A stretch of 14,489 nucleotides of DNA from Draconibacterium orientale (GTDB lineage Bacteria; Bacteroidota; Bacteroidia; Bacteroidales; JAADGE01), in assembly GCA_020718265.1 (NCBI GenBank), contig DYSM01000031.1, positions 1-14,489 of the forward strand. The letters run 5' to 3'. Positions within the stretch are counted from its first letter, which is position 1. Each line of letters starts with the position of its first letter. Positions 1 through 7,487 of this stretch are shown here, in pieces. The translations under genes and the position numbers were made by a program. The notes under the pieces are model-generated. The model saw only the letters and a program-made list of their open reading frames with translations, did no database searches and had not been told where the DNA came from.

Positions 1-615
1 ATCGTCAGGTTTGGATTTTGTTGTAATATTATTGTAAACTTGTGTAACATAAGTTGTTCCTTTGTTCCACCAATCGCGTTTAAGAAAATACACGCCCGTG
101 AGCAACAGCGCGAGAACGACTACGGCAGCCACAGGAATAATCCAGCCGCGCTTTTTGCGTTTTTCGCCGTCGCTTCCTTTGTCAATTTCCGCAGGCGCAA
201 CATTTTCGGGCAACGAAATTTTTGACAAACCGTAAGAATCAAGCAAAAGATTCCCGGCAGGCTCGTATAAGAAACTGATTACGTTATCTTTACCGAGTGC
301 AAATGTACCAAGTTCGGCAAATTTGACTTTCTTGCCGGCTTTGAGTTTTGAAATGACGGTTTTAACAAACTCGTCTATTTGGGCTCGGGCATCATCTGCC
401 GTAATGGATTCTTTATCAGCCATATATTTTTCGAGCAGTCCGCTACTTTTCCGGCTTTCCGCATCAAACGTAATCTCTTTGCTCGGCGGCGAGATGGTAT
501 TTGTCGATTTATCCACCGCTGCGGGCGAATATTTGGCTACAAAGGCACCAAAACCGGGTAAAACAACGCGGTCGTGCACAAAAAGCAAATCCTTAATATG
601 TTGGCTAATTTCCAC
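1..615 (-). CDS. HU/CCDC81-like domain protein with a membrane anchor (C-terminus outside window)
   Basis: The visible 205 codons have three parts. An HU-like fold at about residues 1-60 contains VLPGFGAF at 18-25. A second HU-like half at about 60-125 contains KFAELGTFALG. A basic linker (KRKKRG) leads into one transmembrane helix at about 158-178. The arrangement matches the Bacteroidota HU-CCDC81 proteins, which often end in a periplasmic SPOR (peptidoglycan-binding) domain; that part would lie left of the window, so SPOR is an inference. The N-terminal half would be cytosolic, and DNA or nucleoid binding is only suggested by the fold. I chose the GTG at 615 because the HU fold normally starts about eight residues before the LL in ISQHIKDLLF. 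An in-frame ATG at 678 would add 21 residues (with internal TTG and Cys codons) and cannot be excluded, since the promoter at 737-767 lies upstream of both. Confidence 0.8.
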   Translation of the reverse strand, partial: MEISQHIKDLLFVHDRVVLPGFGAFVAKYSPAAVDKSTNTISPPSKEITFDAESRKSSGLLEKYMADKESITADDARAQIDEFVKTVISKLKAGKKVKFAELGTFALGKDNVISFLYEPAGNLLLDSYGLSKISLPENVAPAEIDKGSDGEKRKKRGWIIPVAAVVVLALLLTGVYFLKRDWWNKGTTYVTQVYNNITTKSKPDD

Positions 616-736
616 TTTTAATAGATTTTTTGTTAAGGGACATGTCAATACATAGATTTTGCGCAATGATTTAAACATTCACTTTCAGGGTATAAAAAGC
701 TATTGTTTAACATCTTATATCTAAATTTTGGCAAAG

Positions 737-767
737 CAAAGATAAATAAAAAAAATTAATGTTCAAA
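737..767 (-). promoter_or_regulatory. Bacteroidota-type promoter for the leftward HU-like gene
   Basis: On the minus strand TTTG (forward 764-767) is followed after 19 nt by TATCTTTG (forward 737-744). This matches the TTTG-N19-TAnnTTTG consensus of the Bacteroidota primary sigma factor. Transcription would start near 730, leaving about 115 nt of leader before the GTG at 615, or about 50 nt before the alternative ATG at 678. Apart from this and the galE promoter, I see nothing else in the AT-rich spacer 616-1007. Confidence 0.6.
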
Positions 768-896
768 ACACTTGACAATGAATCGCAAAAATTTTATTTG
801 TCAGTGATATTTATTTATAAAAATTAAAATTTAACATTTAGCGAAAAATAAATTTAATTTGTTTAATATCAATATGTTATAGTCATAAAAAATGAC

Positions 897-926
897 TTTC
901 GATTTTTAAAAATGTTTATATCTTTG
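897..926 (+). promoter_or_regulatory. Bacteroidota-type promoter for galE
   Basis: The -7 element TATCTTTG at 919-926 matches TAnnTTTG exactly. The best -33 candidate is an imperfect TTTC at 897-900, 18 nt upstream. A start near 932 would give a leader of about 75 nt before the galE ATG at 1008. The octamer is identical to that of the divergent promoter at 737-744. Confidence 0.5.
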
Positions 927-1007
927 CAAAAAAAATGTTAATAACTTTTTACATCTTTTTTTTAATATAACGAATTTTGGTGCAAAATTAATACAAAAAA
1001 GCAAATT

Positions 1008-2030
1008 ATGAGTAAGATTTTAGTCTCGGGCGGCACCGGATACATAGGTTCGCATACTGTTGTAGAACTGCAAAATGCAGGTTTTGAAGTTGCAATTATC
1101 GACAGTTTGGCAAATTCTCAAATAGATGTCATTGACCATATTGAGCAAATTACAGGTAAACGTCCGGAATTTTACCAATTCGACCTCAAAGAACGCCACG
1201 ATACGCGCGCGGTGCTCAAGGAATTGGACAATATAGATGCTGTCATTCATTTTGCAGCATACAAATCGGTGGGCGAATCCGTTGCGAATCCGTTCAAATA
1301 TTATCGCAACAATTTGCAATCGCTGATGAACATGATTGACGGAATGAATCGTAACCACGTGAGACACATGGTTCTTTCGTCTTCGTGTACCGTGTACGGA
1401 CAGCCCGATGTGTTGCCCGTTACGGAGCAAAGCCCCGTGAAACCTGCTGATTCGCCTTACGGAAGTACCAAGCAAATTTCGGAGCAAATTATACAGGACG
1501 CTATACGTTCGGGCTTGGATATGAATGCGATTGCGCTGCGCTATTTCAATCCGATTGGCGCACATGAGAGTGCCAAAATCGGCGAATTGCCTGTCGGCGA
1601 GCCGAACAATTTGGTGCCGTATATCACGCAAAGCGTTGCAGGCGTACGCGGACAACTCAAAGTGTTCGGTAACGACTATAACACGCCCGACGGCACGCCG
1701 ATACGCGATTACATTCACGTTGTGGATTTAGCAAAAGCGCACGTGGTAGCAATAAAACGCTTGTTGGAAGGCAAAAACAAGGCTAATTACGAAGTTTTTA
1801 ACTTAGGAACAGGAACAGGAAACTCGGTTCTTGAAGTCATAAAAACATTTGAATCCGCAACGGGACAAAATGTAAATTACGCTGTAACCGACCGCCGTGC
1901 CGGCGATATTGAAAAAGTGTGGGCTGATACAACTTTGGCAAACACGGAACTTGGCTGGAAAGCCGAAAAATCGCTTGCCGATGCCTTGCGCTCCGCTTGG
2001 AATTGGGAGAAAAATTATCGAAATATTTAA
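1008..2030 (+). CDS. galE: UDP-glucose 4-epimerase
   Basis: This enzyme interconverts UDP-glucose and UDP-galactose in the cytosol, using tightly bound NAD; it serves galactose use and supplies UDP-galactose for surface glycans. At 340 residues it has the normal length of the extended short-chain dehydrogenase GalE family. The N-terminal Rossmann motif GGTGYIGSH lies at residues 8-16. The catalytic region has SSSCTVYG at 124-131, with the Ser of the triad, followed by PYGSTK at 150-155, where Tyr151 and Lys155 are the YxxxK pair. Downstream GalE signatures include LRYFNPIGAH (177-186) and IRDYIHVVDLA (232-242). The ATG follows an A-rich leader, as usual in this phylum. The gene appears to stand alone: its own promoter lies upstream and a terminator follows at 2093-2127. 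Identification is firm. A broader C4-epimerase specificity (for example UDP-GlcNAc) cannot be excluded from sequence alone. Confidence 0.95.
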   Translation: MSKILVSGGTGYIGSHTVVELQNAGFEVAIIDSLANSQIDVIDHIEQITGKRPEFYQFDLKERHDTRAVLKELDNIDAVIHFAAYKSVGESVANPFKYYRNNLQSLMNMIDGMNRNHVRHMVLSSSCTVYGQPDVLPVTEQSPVKPADSPYGSTKQISEQIIQDAIRSGLDMNAIALRYFNPIGAHESAKIGELPVGEPNNLVPYITQSVAGVRGQLKVFGNDYNTPDGTPIRDYIHVVDLAKAHVVAIKRLLEGKNKANYEVFNLGTGTGNSVLEVIKTFESATGQNVNYAVTDRRAGDIEKVWADTTLANTELGWKAEKSLADALRSAWNWEKNYRNI

Positions 2031-2092
2031 TCTTAGTAGTTAGTATTGAGTCATTTGTATTTTGAAAAACTCAATCTTTTCCAAATCATAAA

Positions 2093-2127
2093 TGCGACTT
2101 TGCAATGCAGTGAAGTCGCGTTTTTTT
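2093..2127 (+). terminator. Intrinsic terminator after galE
   Basis: TGCGACTT (2093-2100) pairs with AAGTCGCG (2113-2120, allowing a terminal T-G pair) around a 12-nt loop, and is followed directly by seven T residues (2121-2127). It lies about 60 nt after the galE stop and ends that transcript. Confidence 0.8.
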
Positions 2128-2141
2128 GATTCAATCGAAAT

Positions 2142-2174
2142 AATTCCCCCTTTTCAAAAGAGGGTTAGGGGGAT
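2142..2174. repeat. C/G-run inverted repeat (CCCCCTTTT...GAGGGTTAGGGGG)
   Basis: AATTCCCCC at 2142-2150 is the imperfect inverse of GGGGGATT at 2168-2175. The inner CCCTTTT/AAAAGAGGG halves also pair, so the element can fold into a hairpin in either strand. It contains the TTAGGGGG word common in intergenic repeats of many Bacteroidota genomes. It lies between the galE terminator and the next gene, about 45 nt before that ATG. It has no T tract, so a terminator role is unlikely. Whether it is dispersed in this genome cannot be seen from one copy. Confidence 0.5.
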
Positions 2175-2220
2175 TCAAACACACTATAAAGAATTTCTGT
2201 TTATAACATAATGTAACCAC

Positions 2221-3822
2221 ATGAAAAAAAATATCCAAATCGTTCTTGTTCTGATTCTTTTTTTCGGCACAAAATCTTTTGCACAAAAAGAAGAAATGCG
2301 CGGCATTTGGGTTGCAACGACAAAAAATATTGACTATCCGGTCAGCAAATATTCAACGCCCGAAACACAGCAAAAAGAGTTTATTCAACTGCTCGATTTG
2401 TTTCAGAGCGTAGGCATCAACGCCGTTTTCGTGCAAGTGCGCCCGGCTGCCGATGCGTTTTTCGATTCGCCTTATGAGCCTTGGAGTGAATGGCTCACGG
2501 GCAAACAAGGCAAAGCTCCGAACCCGTATTGGGATCCGATGACGTTTATGATAGACGAATGCCATAAACGAGATATGGAATTTCATGCGTGGGTGAATCC
2601 GTTTCGGGCGGTTGCGAACATTGCCACGGCGGATATTGCTGAAAATCACATCTCGAGAACCAAACCCGAATGGTTTTTCACTTACGACATCCACACGTAT
2701 TTCAACCCCGGAATTCCGGAAGTGCGCGAATATCTCATAAAAATTTTGGAAGATATTGTGAAACGCTACGATGTGGACGGCGTGCATTTCGACGATTATT
2801 TCTACCCCTACCCGATTCGAGATTCATCTAAAGTTATAATTCCGGTGCCTGATAATGATACGTTTAAGAAATACGGCAAAGGCTTTTCCGATGTGCGCGA
2901 TTGGCGACGCGATAACATGGACAAATTCATTTCCGAATCCAACACGCGCATGAAAAATATCAATCCGACCGTGAAATTCGGTATCGGACCTTCGGGCGTG
3001 TGGCGTAACAAAGACAGCGACCCCGACGGCTCCGACACGCGCGGTTTGGCACATTACGACTGGCTTTACGCCGATGTGCTGAAATGGCTCAAGGAAGATT
3101 GGTTAGATTATGTTGCACCGCAAATTTATTGGAACATCGGGCACAAAGCCGCCGATTATGCCACGCTTGTGCAGTGGTGGGACAAACACACATTCGGCAA
3201 GCAACTCTACATCGGGCAAGGTATTTACATGGCTGCTGCGGATGCGTCTGTTTCCAATTGGCGCAACCCGAGCGAACTGCCCGACCAAATGCGTTACGCA
3301 CGCAAATTCAAGAACGTGGACGGTTTTATTTTTTACAAAACAAGTGCATTGAAAAAAAATCCGCTTGGCTATAACGACAGTCTGCGAACCGATTTGTTTG
3401 CCGAAGCCGCCATGCCTCCGCGCATGGATTGGTTGCCCGAACTTGTTGCTGTGGACACGGAAGGTATTGATGTTATTGAAGTTGTAGAACTTGTCGATTT
3501 ACTTGCGCCGCCGTCGCCACGTTCCGTTACTGCCGTAAAAGTCGATAAATACTATATGTTGTCGTGGAAAGCACCGCGCGTGAGCGGCAAAAAATTCGAC
3601 GATGCCGCCGTGTCCTACGCTATTTACCGTTTCGAGGGTTTATTTGCAGGCAAACCAAGCAAAGCCGCTCTTGTAAAAACGACTTCCGACACACACTTTT
3701 TTATAGACAGAAACCGATTTTCATTGTTTAAAAAGAATTTCACCTTCGTAGTTACCGCAACAGACAAAGCCGGCAACGAAAGTATTGTCAGCGAATCGGT
3801 TACAATTCGATTGAAAAAATAA
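2221..3822 (+). CDS. Secreted GHL10/DUF187 family glycoside hydrolase-like protein with C-terminal Fn3-like domain
   Basis: The 533-residue protein begins with a signal peptide (Lys-rich start, hydrophobic core at 7-16, probable cut after SFA at 21), so it acts outside the cytosol. The catalytic-type TIM barrel of the GHL10 family (COG1649) spans about residues 25-400. It shows RGIWVATTKNIDYP (27-40), FVQVRPAADAFF (70-81), FHAWVNPFR (121-129), DGVHFDDYFYPYP (186-198) with acidic residues 191-192, and VAPQIYWNIG (298-307). After a linker, residues about 430-531 look like one Fn3 domain (SYAIYRFEG and TFVVTATDKAGNES strands). Within the family E. coli DigH (YngK) cuts denuded peptidoglycan glycan strands. 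A cell-wall or other glycan role is therefore plausible here, but the substrate is not proven. The lipobox Cys of the E. coli protein is absent. No clear promoter was found in 2128-2220. Confidence 0.85.
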   Translation: MKKNIQIVLVLILFFGTKSFAQKEEMRGIWVATTKNIDYPVSKYSTPETQQKEFIQLLDLFQSVGINAVFVQVRPAADAFFDSPYEPWSEWLTGKQGKAPNPYWDPMTFMIDECHKRDMEFHAWVNPFRAVANIATADIAENHISRTKPEWFFTYDIHTYFNPGIPEVREYLIKILEDIVKRYDVDGVHFDDYFYPYPIRDSSKVIIPVPDNDTFKKYGKGFSDVRDWRRDNMDKFISESNTRMKNINPTVKFGIGPSGVWRNKDSDPDGSDTRGLAHYDWLYADVLKWLKEDWLDYVAPQIYWNIGHKAADYATLVQWWDKHTFGKQLYIGQGIYMAAADASVSNWRNPSELPDQMRYARKFKNVDGFIFYKTSALKKNPLGYNDSLRTDLFAEAAMPPRMDWLPELVAVDTEGIDVIEVVELVDLLAPPSPRSVTAVKVDKYYMLSWKAPRVSGKKFDDAAVSYAIYRFEGLFAGKPSKAALVKTTSDTHFFIDRNRFSLFKKNFTFVVTATDKAGNESIVSESVTIRLKK

Positions 3823-3899
3823 GATTCAGTGTTTGTAAGAAAACTTGTAAATGTTTGATTTCATGTAGATTACAGCTATTTTTTCAATTGAATGTATTA

Positions 3900-3940
3900 T
3901 CATTCAGTAGTCATTCAGTAGTCATTCAGTAGTCATTCAT
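3900..3940. repeat. Tandem 11-bp repeat, about 3.6 copies of TCATTCAGTAG
   Basis: Three perfect units occupy 3900-3910, 3911-3921 and 3922-3932, and a partial unit (TCATTCA) follows at 3933-3939. The array lies in the noncoding space between convergent genes, about 78 nt after the GHL10 stop. The remainder of 3823-4061 shows no ORF, RNA gene or other signal that I can support. Confidence 0.85.
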
Positions 3941-4061
3941 CGTTTTTTTAGTTTCAATCGGATTTCAACAGAATTTCTTAAAACATTCAAGTCTAAACTT
4001 TGTATAACATAACGTGATTCAATGTGCTGTAAGTTTTTCGACCAAAAACTATTGCAAGAAA

Positions 4062-4098
4062 AGACCTGACATTTTTTATATCTGTCAGGTCTTTTTTT
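4062..4098. terminator. Strong, probably bidirectional terminator between convergent genes
   Basis: AGACCTGACA (4062-4071) pairs perfectly with TGTCAGGTCT (4083-4092) around an 11-nt AT-rich loop. On the plus strand the stem continues into a seven-T tract (4092-4098), which fits termination of the GHL10 transcript. On the minus strand it is followed by TTTTC, so it can also end the leftward chemoreceptor transcript, whose stop codon is only about 20 bp away. Confidence 0.85.
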
Positions 4099-4116
4099 GT
4101 CCGTATAGTTTGTAAT

Positions 4117-7100
4117 CTAAAAATTCTCGAAGTCGGAGTCGTCAAAATGCGAATTTCGGTCTTCGCTCAAATTTAAACTCACGCCTTTACCTTTTACAAA
4201 GTGCGATTCGGTTTTGTTTCCGAAATGCGATTTTCCTGTTTTGGCTGCTTTGCGCTGACGCATTGCAGTGCCCGAAACATTAAATTTAAAGAAACTCATC
4301 ACATCTCGTAATTGTTCGGCTTGCGAGGCAAGTTCTTCCGAGCCTGTAGAAAGTTCTTCAGAGTTTGAGGTGTTTTGTTGCGTAATTTGTGCCAATTGAC
4401 TCATGGCTGAATTGACTTGATTTGCACCGGCTTCTTGTTCTTCGCTGGCTATCAAAATCTTCTGAACCATCTCTGCATTTTGCTTGATTATCGGAATTAT
4501 ATCCGACAGTTGTTTGCCCGATGCTTCCGCTATTTTTACACTGTTTTTCGACAATTTATTGATTTCGACGGCTGCTTCTTGGCTTTGTTCGGCAAGTTTG
4601 CGCACTTCGGCAGCAACCACAGCGAAACCTTCGCCGTGTTCGCCGGCGCGCGCTGCTTCAATGGCGGCATTGATGGCAAGCAGGTCGGTTTTTTCGGCAA
4701 TATCGCTGATAATCGTAATTTTTTCGGCAATGGTTTTCATCGCTTCAACGGTTTCCATAACGGATTGACTGCTAAGTTGAATATCGGACGCTGCTTTGCG
4801 CGATGTTACTTCGGTATTTTTCGCATTTTCCACATTTTTTCGGATATTTGAAAGCATTTCCTCTATTGAGGCTGATACTTCTTCGGTCGAAGCGGCTTGT
4901 TCGTTGGCTCCGCTTGCTATCATATTTGCCGATGAACTCATTTGCGAACTTCCGGAGGCAACATTATCTGCGGAAACATTGACTTCGTTTACTATTTCTT
5001 TCAAAACAGAAACCATAATATTGAGTGTTTCGGATAAATCATCGCGTTCGGACAGCTTTTTAACCTGCACGTCGAGATGTCCGTCTGCAATGCGTTTAAT
5101 AGTTTCAACCATTGACTCCAACCAAAATTGCACACCGTTTACAGCATTTTGCATTTCGCGGTGTTCTCCTTGCAGGTCAAGTTCCACGCGTTGCGTAATG
5201 TCGCCTCGACTGATAAGTTTGAGCACGCGGTTTCCTTCTTGTATCGGTAGTAAAATGGCATCCAACATTTCATTTACGCCTGACATCAATTTTTTCCAAT
5301 CGCCGTCGTATTGCGCAAATTGTGCACGGGTTTTAAGTTGTCCTTGTTTGGATGCGGCAATCAAATTTCCGAATTCGTTCATTACTTGTTTCAAATTTCC
5401 GCGCAGGGTTTCAATGGTATCGTTAATAAATGCTTTTTTGCCCGGGAATTTTTCAATAACTGCATCGAAGTTACCTTCGCCGAATTGCTCAATACATGCC
5501 ATCGCTTTTCGCTTGACGGCAATGTGCCCGAACACCATAAGATTGACACCTTCAGCCATTTTACGATACGCGCCTTCAAATTTATCCATATTGATTTTTA
5601 CGTCAATATCGCCTTTGTCATGTTCGGTGGACATGTGGTTCATCTCGCCGATAAGTCCGTTCAACGCATCAATACACGAATTGAGGTTGTTTTTGATTTC
5701 ATTGAAGTCGCCGTTGTAATTATCGGTAATTTTTGGCGGGATATTTCCTTTCCCGATACGGTCAATATACTCGGCAGCAACTTTTAACGGATTGATAACG
5801 GCATCCAACGTATTGTTTACGCCTTGTACGATTTTTCGGTAATCGCCTTGATGCCTTGAAGCATCGGCGCGCGTGGCAAGTCTTCCGTCCATTGCAGATT
5901 TTGCTAACATTCCGGCATCTTCAATCAACAGATTTACAGAATCTATACAAAGATTAAGATTGTTTTTGATTTCGTTGAAATCGCCGCTGTATGAATCCGT
6001 AATTTTCGGAGGCATGTTTCCTTTTCCGATACGGTCTATGTATTCGGCAGCAACGTTCAGCGGGTTGATGACGGCATCCAACGTATTGTTTACGCCTTGT
6101 ATCACTTTACGGAAGTCGCCGTCATGCTTAGACGCATCGGCACGTGTGGCAAGTTTACCTTCGACGGCAGCTTTTGAGAGCATATTGGCATCGGCTATGA
6201 GTAGATTTACGGCATCAATACATAAATTAAGATTGTTTTTTATTTCGTTAAAATCACCTTTGTAATTGTCGGTAATTTTCGGGGGGATATTTCCTTTTCC
6301 GATACGGTCAATATATTCGGCAGCAACATTTAACGGATTAATGACGGCATCCAACGTATCATTTACACCTTGAACAATTTTGCGGAAATCGCCGTCGTGT
6401 TTAGAGGCATCGGCGCGGCTGGCAAGTTTGCCTTCCACGGCAGCTTTTGAAAGCATGTTGGCATCTGTAACAAGCAGGTTTACAGCATCAATACACGAAT
6501 TGAGGTTGTTTTTGATTTCATTGAAGTCGCCGTTGTAATTATCGGTAATTTTTGGCGGGATATTTCCTTTCCCGATACGGTCAATATACTCGGCAGCAAC
6601 TTTTAACGGATTGATAACGGCATCCAACGTTTGGTTGAAACCGATAAGAATTTCGCGGAACTCCTCGTTGACATCTTCGAGATTTGCACGCGTGGCGAGT
6701 TTCCCTGCAACGGCAGCTTTGACCAAATCTTTGGTTTGTCCGATTACTGATTTTATGATACTTTGGATATTTCCTGCTATTACAAATCCGAGTGCGATTG
6801 CCAGAATCATTACAATCGAAAGCACAATAAGAATAATGTTTGTGGAAGAGTTGGCAAGTTTGGTATTGTTGTCAGCAATCAGTTTACCTTGTTCCAATTT
6901 GTTTGCAACAACTTTGTCCATTGCCGCTTTGAAGTTCTTGTTCATAGTTAGCAAATCGCCGTGCATGAACACGTCAGCGAGCGAATCATTGTTCTCTTTT
7001 GCGAGCACAACTAGATCATCGACCCCTTTGTGGTAGTCATTTCGAGCATTTTCATATTCTAAAAACAAGCGTTTTCCGCCTTCGGTGTACAGAAGTGATT

Positions 7101-7398
7101 CATAGTTATCGTCTGCCTCTTTTTGTAACGTTTTGAGTTCTTCAATACGTTTAGCAAATTTATCTATCTCAGATTTTTCATTTGCAATGACAACATCTCT
7201 GACATTTACACGAATGCGCTGAAAATTTTCTACCATCTCAAGCGCTGTCTCCATCGGCACCAAGCCTTTTTCGTACAACATGATACCCGCATTGTCAATG
7301 GTTTTCATGTTTGTAATTCCTAAAATCCCTACGACTAAGGCGAGCAGGGCTACTCCGATAAACCCGAGCAGCAATTTTGCTTTAATTTTGAGTTTCAT
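4117..7398 (-). CDS. Methyl-accepting chemotaxis protein with a poly-HAMP array
   Basis: This 1093-residue transmembrane chemoreceptor has TM1 at about 9-28, a four-helix-bundle-type extracytoplasmic sensor at about 30-186 and TM2 at about 187-208. Some 13 HAMP-like modules follow (about 210-803). Four tandem 91-residue units start at residues 261, 352, 443 and 534. Each carries one module of the type YIDRIGKGNIPPKITDNY and one of the type MLSKAAVEGKLASRADA; the second half of unit 4 has diverged. The MCP signalling domain covers about 804-1036, with the CheA/CheW-binding hairpin tip DLLAINAAIEAARAGEHGEG at 905-924. Glu/Gln pairs in ASTEEVSAS (836-844) and NSEELSTGSEEL (1012-1023) resemble methylation sites. 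A flexible tail ends in DFENF, which fits a CheR-docking pentapeptide. The gene is last in the chemosensory block, 76 bp after cheW, with a terminator beyond it. The ligand is unknown. Confidence 0.92.
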   Translation of the reverse strand: MKLKIKAKLLLGFIGVALLALVVGILGITNMKTIDNAGIMLYEKGLVPMETALEMVENFQRIRVNVRDVVIANEKSEIDKFAKRIEELKTLQKEADDNYESLLYTEGGKRLFLEYENARNDYHKGVDDLVVLAKENNDSLADVFMHGDLLTMNKNFKAAMDKVVANKLEQGKLIADNNTKLANSSTNIILIVLSIVMILAIALGFVIAGNIQSIIKSVIGQTKDLVKAAVAGKLATRANLEDVNEEFREILIGFNQTLDAVINPLKVAAEYIDRIGKGNIPPKITDNYNGDFNEIKNNLNSCIDAVNLLVTDANMLSKAAVEGKLASRADASKHDGDFRKIVQGVNDTLDAVINPLNVAAEYIDRIGKGNIPPKITDNYKGDFNEIKNNLNLCIDAVNLLIADANMLSKAAVEGKLATRADASKHDGDFRKVIQGVNNTLDAVINPLNVAAEYIDRIGKGNMPPKITDSYSGDFNEIKNNLNLCIDSVNLLIEDAGMLAKSAMDGRLATRADASRHQGDYRKIVQGVNNTLDAVINPLKVAAEYIDRIGKGNIPPKITDNYNGDFNEIKNNLNSCIDALNGLIGEMNHMSTEHDKGDIDVKINMDKFEGAYRKMAEGVNLMVFGHIAVKRKAMACIEQFGEGNFDAVIEKFPGKKAFINDTIETLRGNLKQVMNEFGNLIAASKQGQLKTRAQFAQYDGDWKKLMSGVNEMLDAILLPIQEGNRVLKLISRGDITQRVELDLQGEHREMQNAVNGVQFWLESMVETIKRIADGHLDVQVKKLSERDDLSETLNIMVSVLKEIVNEVNVSADNVASGSSQMSSSANMIASGANEQAASTEEVSASIEEMLSNIRKNVENAKNTEVTSRKAASDIQLSSQSVMETVEAMKTIAEKITIISDIAEKTDLLAINAAIEAARAGEHGEGFAVVAAEVRKLAEQSQEAAVEINKLSKNSVKIAEASGKQLSDIIPIIKQNAEMVQKILIASEEQEAGANQVNSAMSQLAQITQQNTSNSEELSTGSEELASQAEQLRDVMSFFKFNVSGTAMRQRKAAKTGKSHFGNKTESHFVKGKGVSLNLSEDRNSHFDDSDFENF
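5662..6618 (-). repeat. Intragenic 273-bp (91-codon) HAMP repeat units in the chemoreceptor gene
   Basis: Units run 6618-6346, 6345-6073, 6072-5800 and from 5799 leftward; the last is similar only over its first half. DNA of units 1 and 4 is identical for 146 bp (5666-5811 and 6485-6630, offset exactly three units, 819 bp). Units 2 and 3 differ from these and from each other at many third-codon positions. Confidence 0.9.
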
Positions 7399-7468
7399 AA
7401 TTGATACATTTTTAATATTAATGAAATTTGTAAACTAAATTTGAAAATTTGAAAATGAATTTATTTCC

Positions 7469-7487
7469 GAATGACTAATGACTAATT
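7469..7487 (-). repeat. Short TAGTCAT direct repeat over the cheW stop codon
   Basis: On the minus strand two adjacent TAGTCAT heptamers occur. The first supplies the last codons of cheW (ATT AGT CAT TAG) and the second lies in the cheW-receptor gap. The word resembles the TCATTCAGTAG array at 3900-3940. Confidence 0.55.

Noticed and set aside
1020..1718. Minus-strand open frame of 232 codons
   Set aside because: It is fully antisense to galE, whose family motifs are intact; the composition (His/Arg-rich) is typical of a shadow frame.
3900..3940. Possible CRISPR array
   Set aside because: The units are 11 bp and directly adjacent with no spacers, and there are no cas genes.
4796..5719. Plus-strand open frame of 307 codons
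   Set aside because: It lies opposite the poly-HAMP chemoreceptor, is Ser/Arg/Cys-rich without any recognisable domain, and is a mirror of the repeat-rich minus-strand gene.
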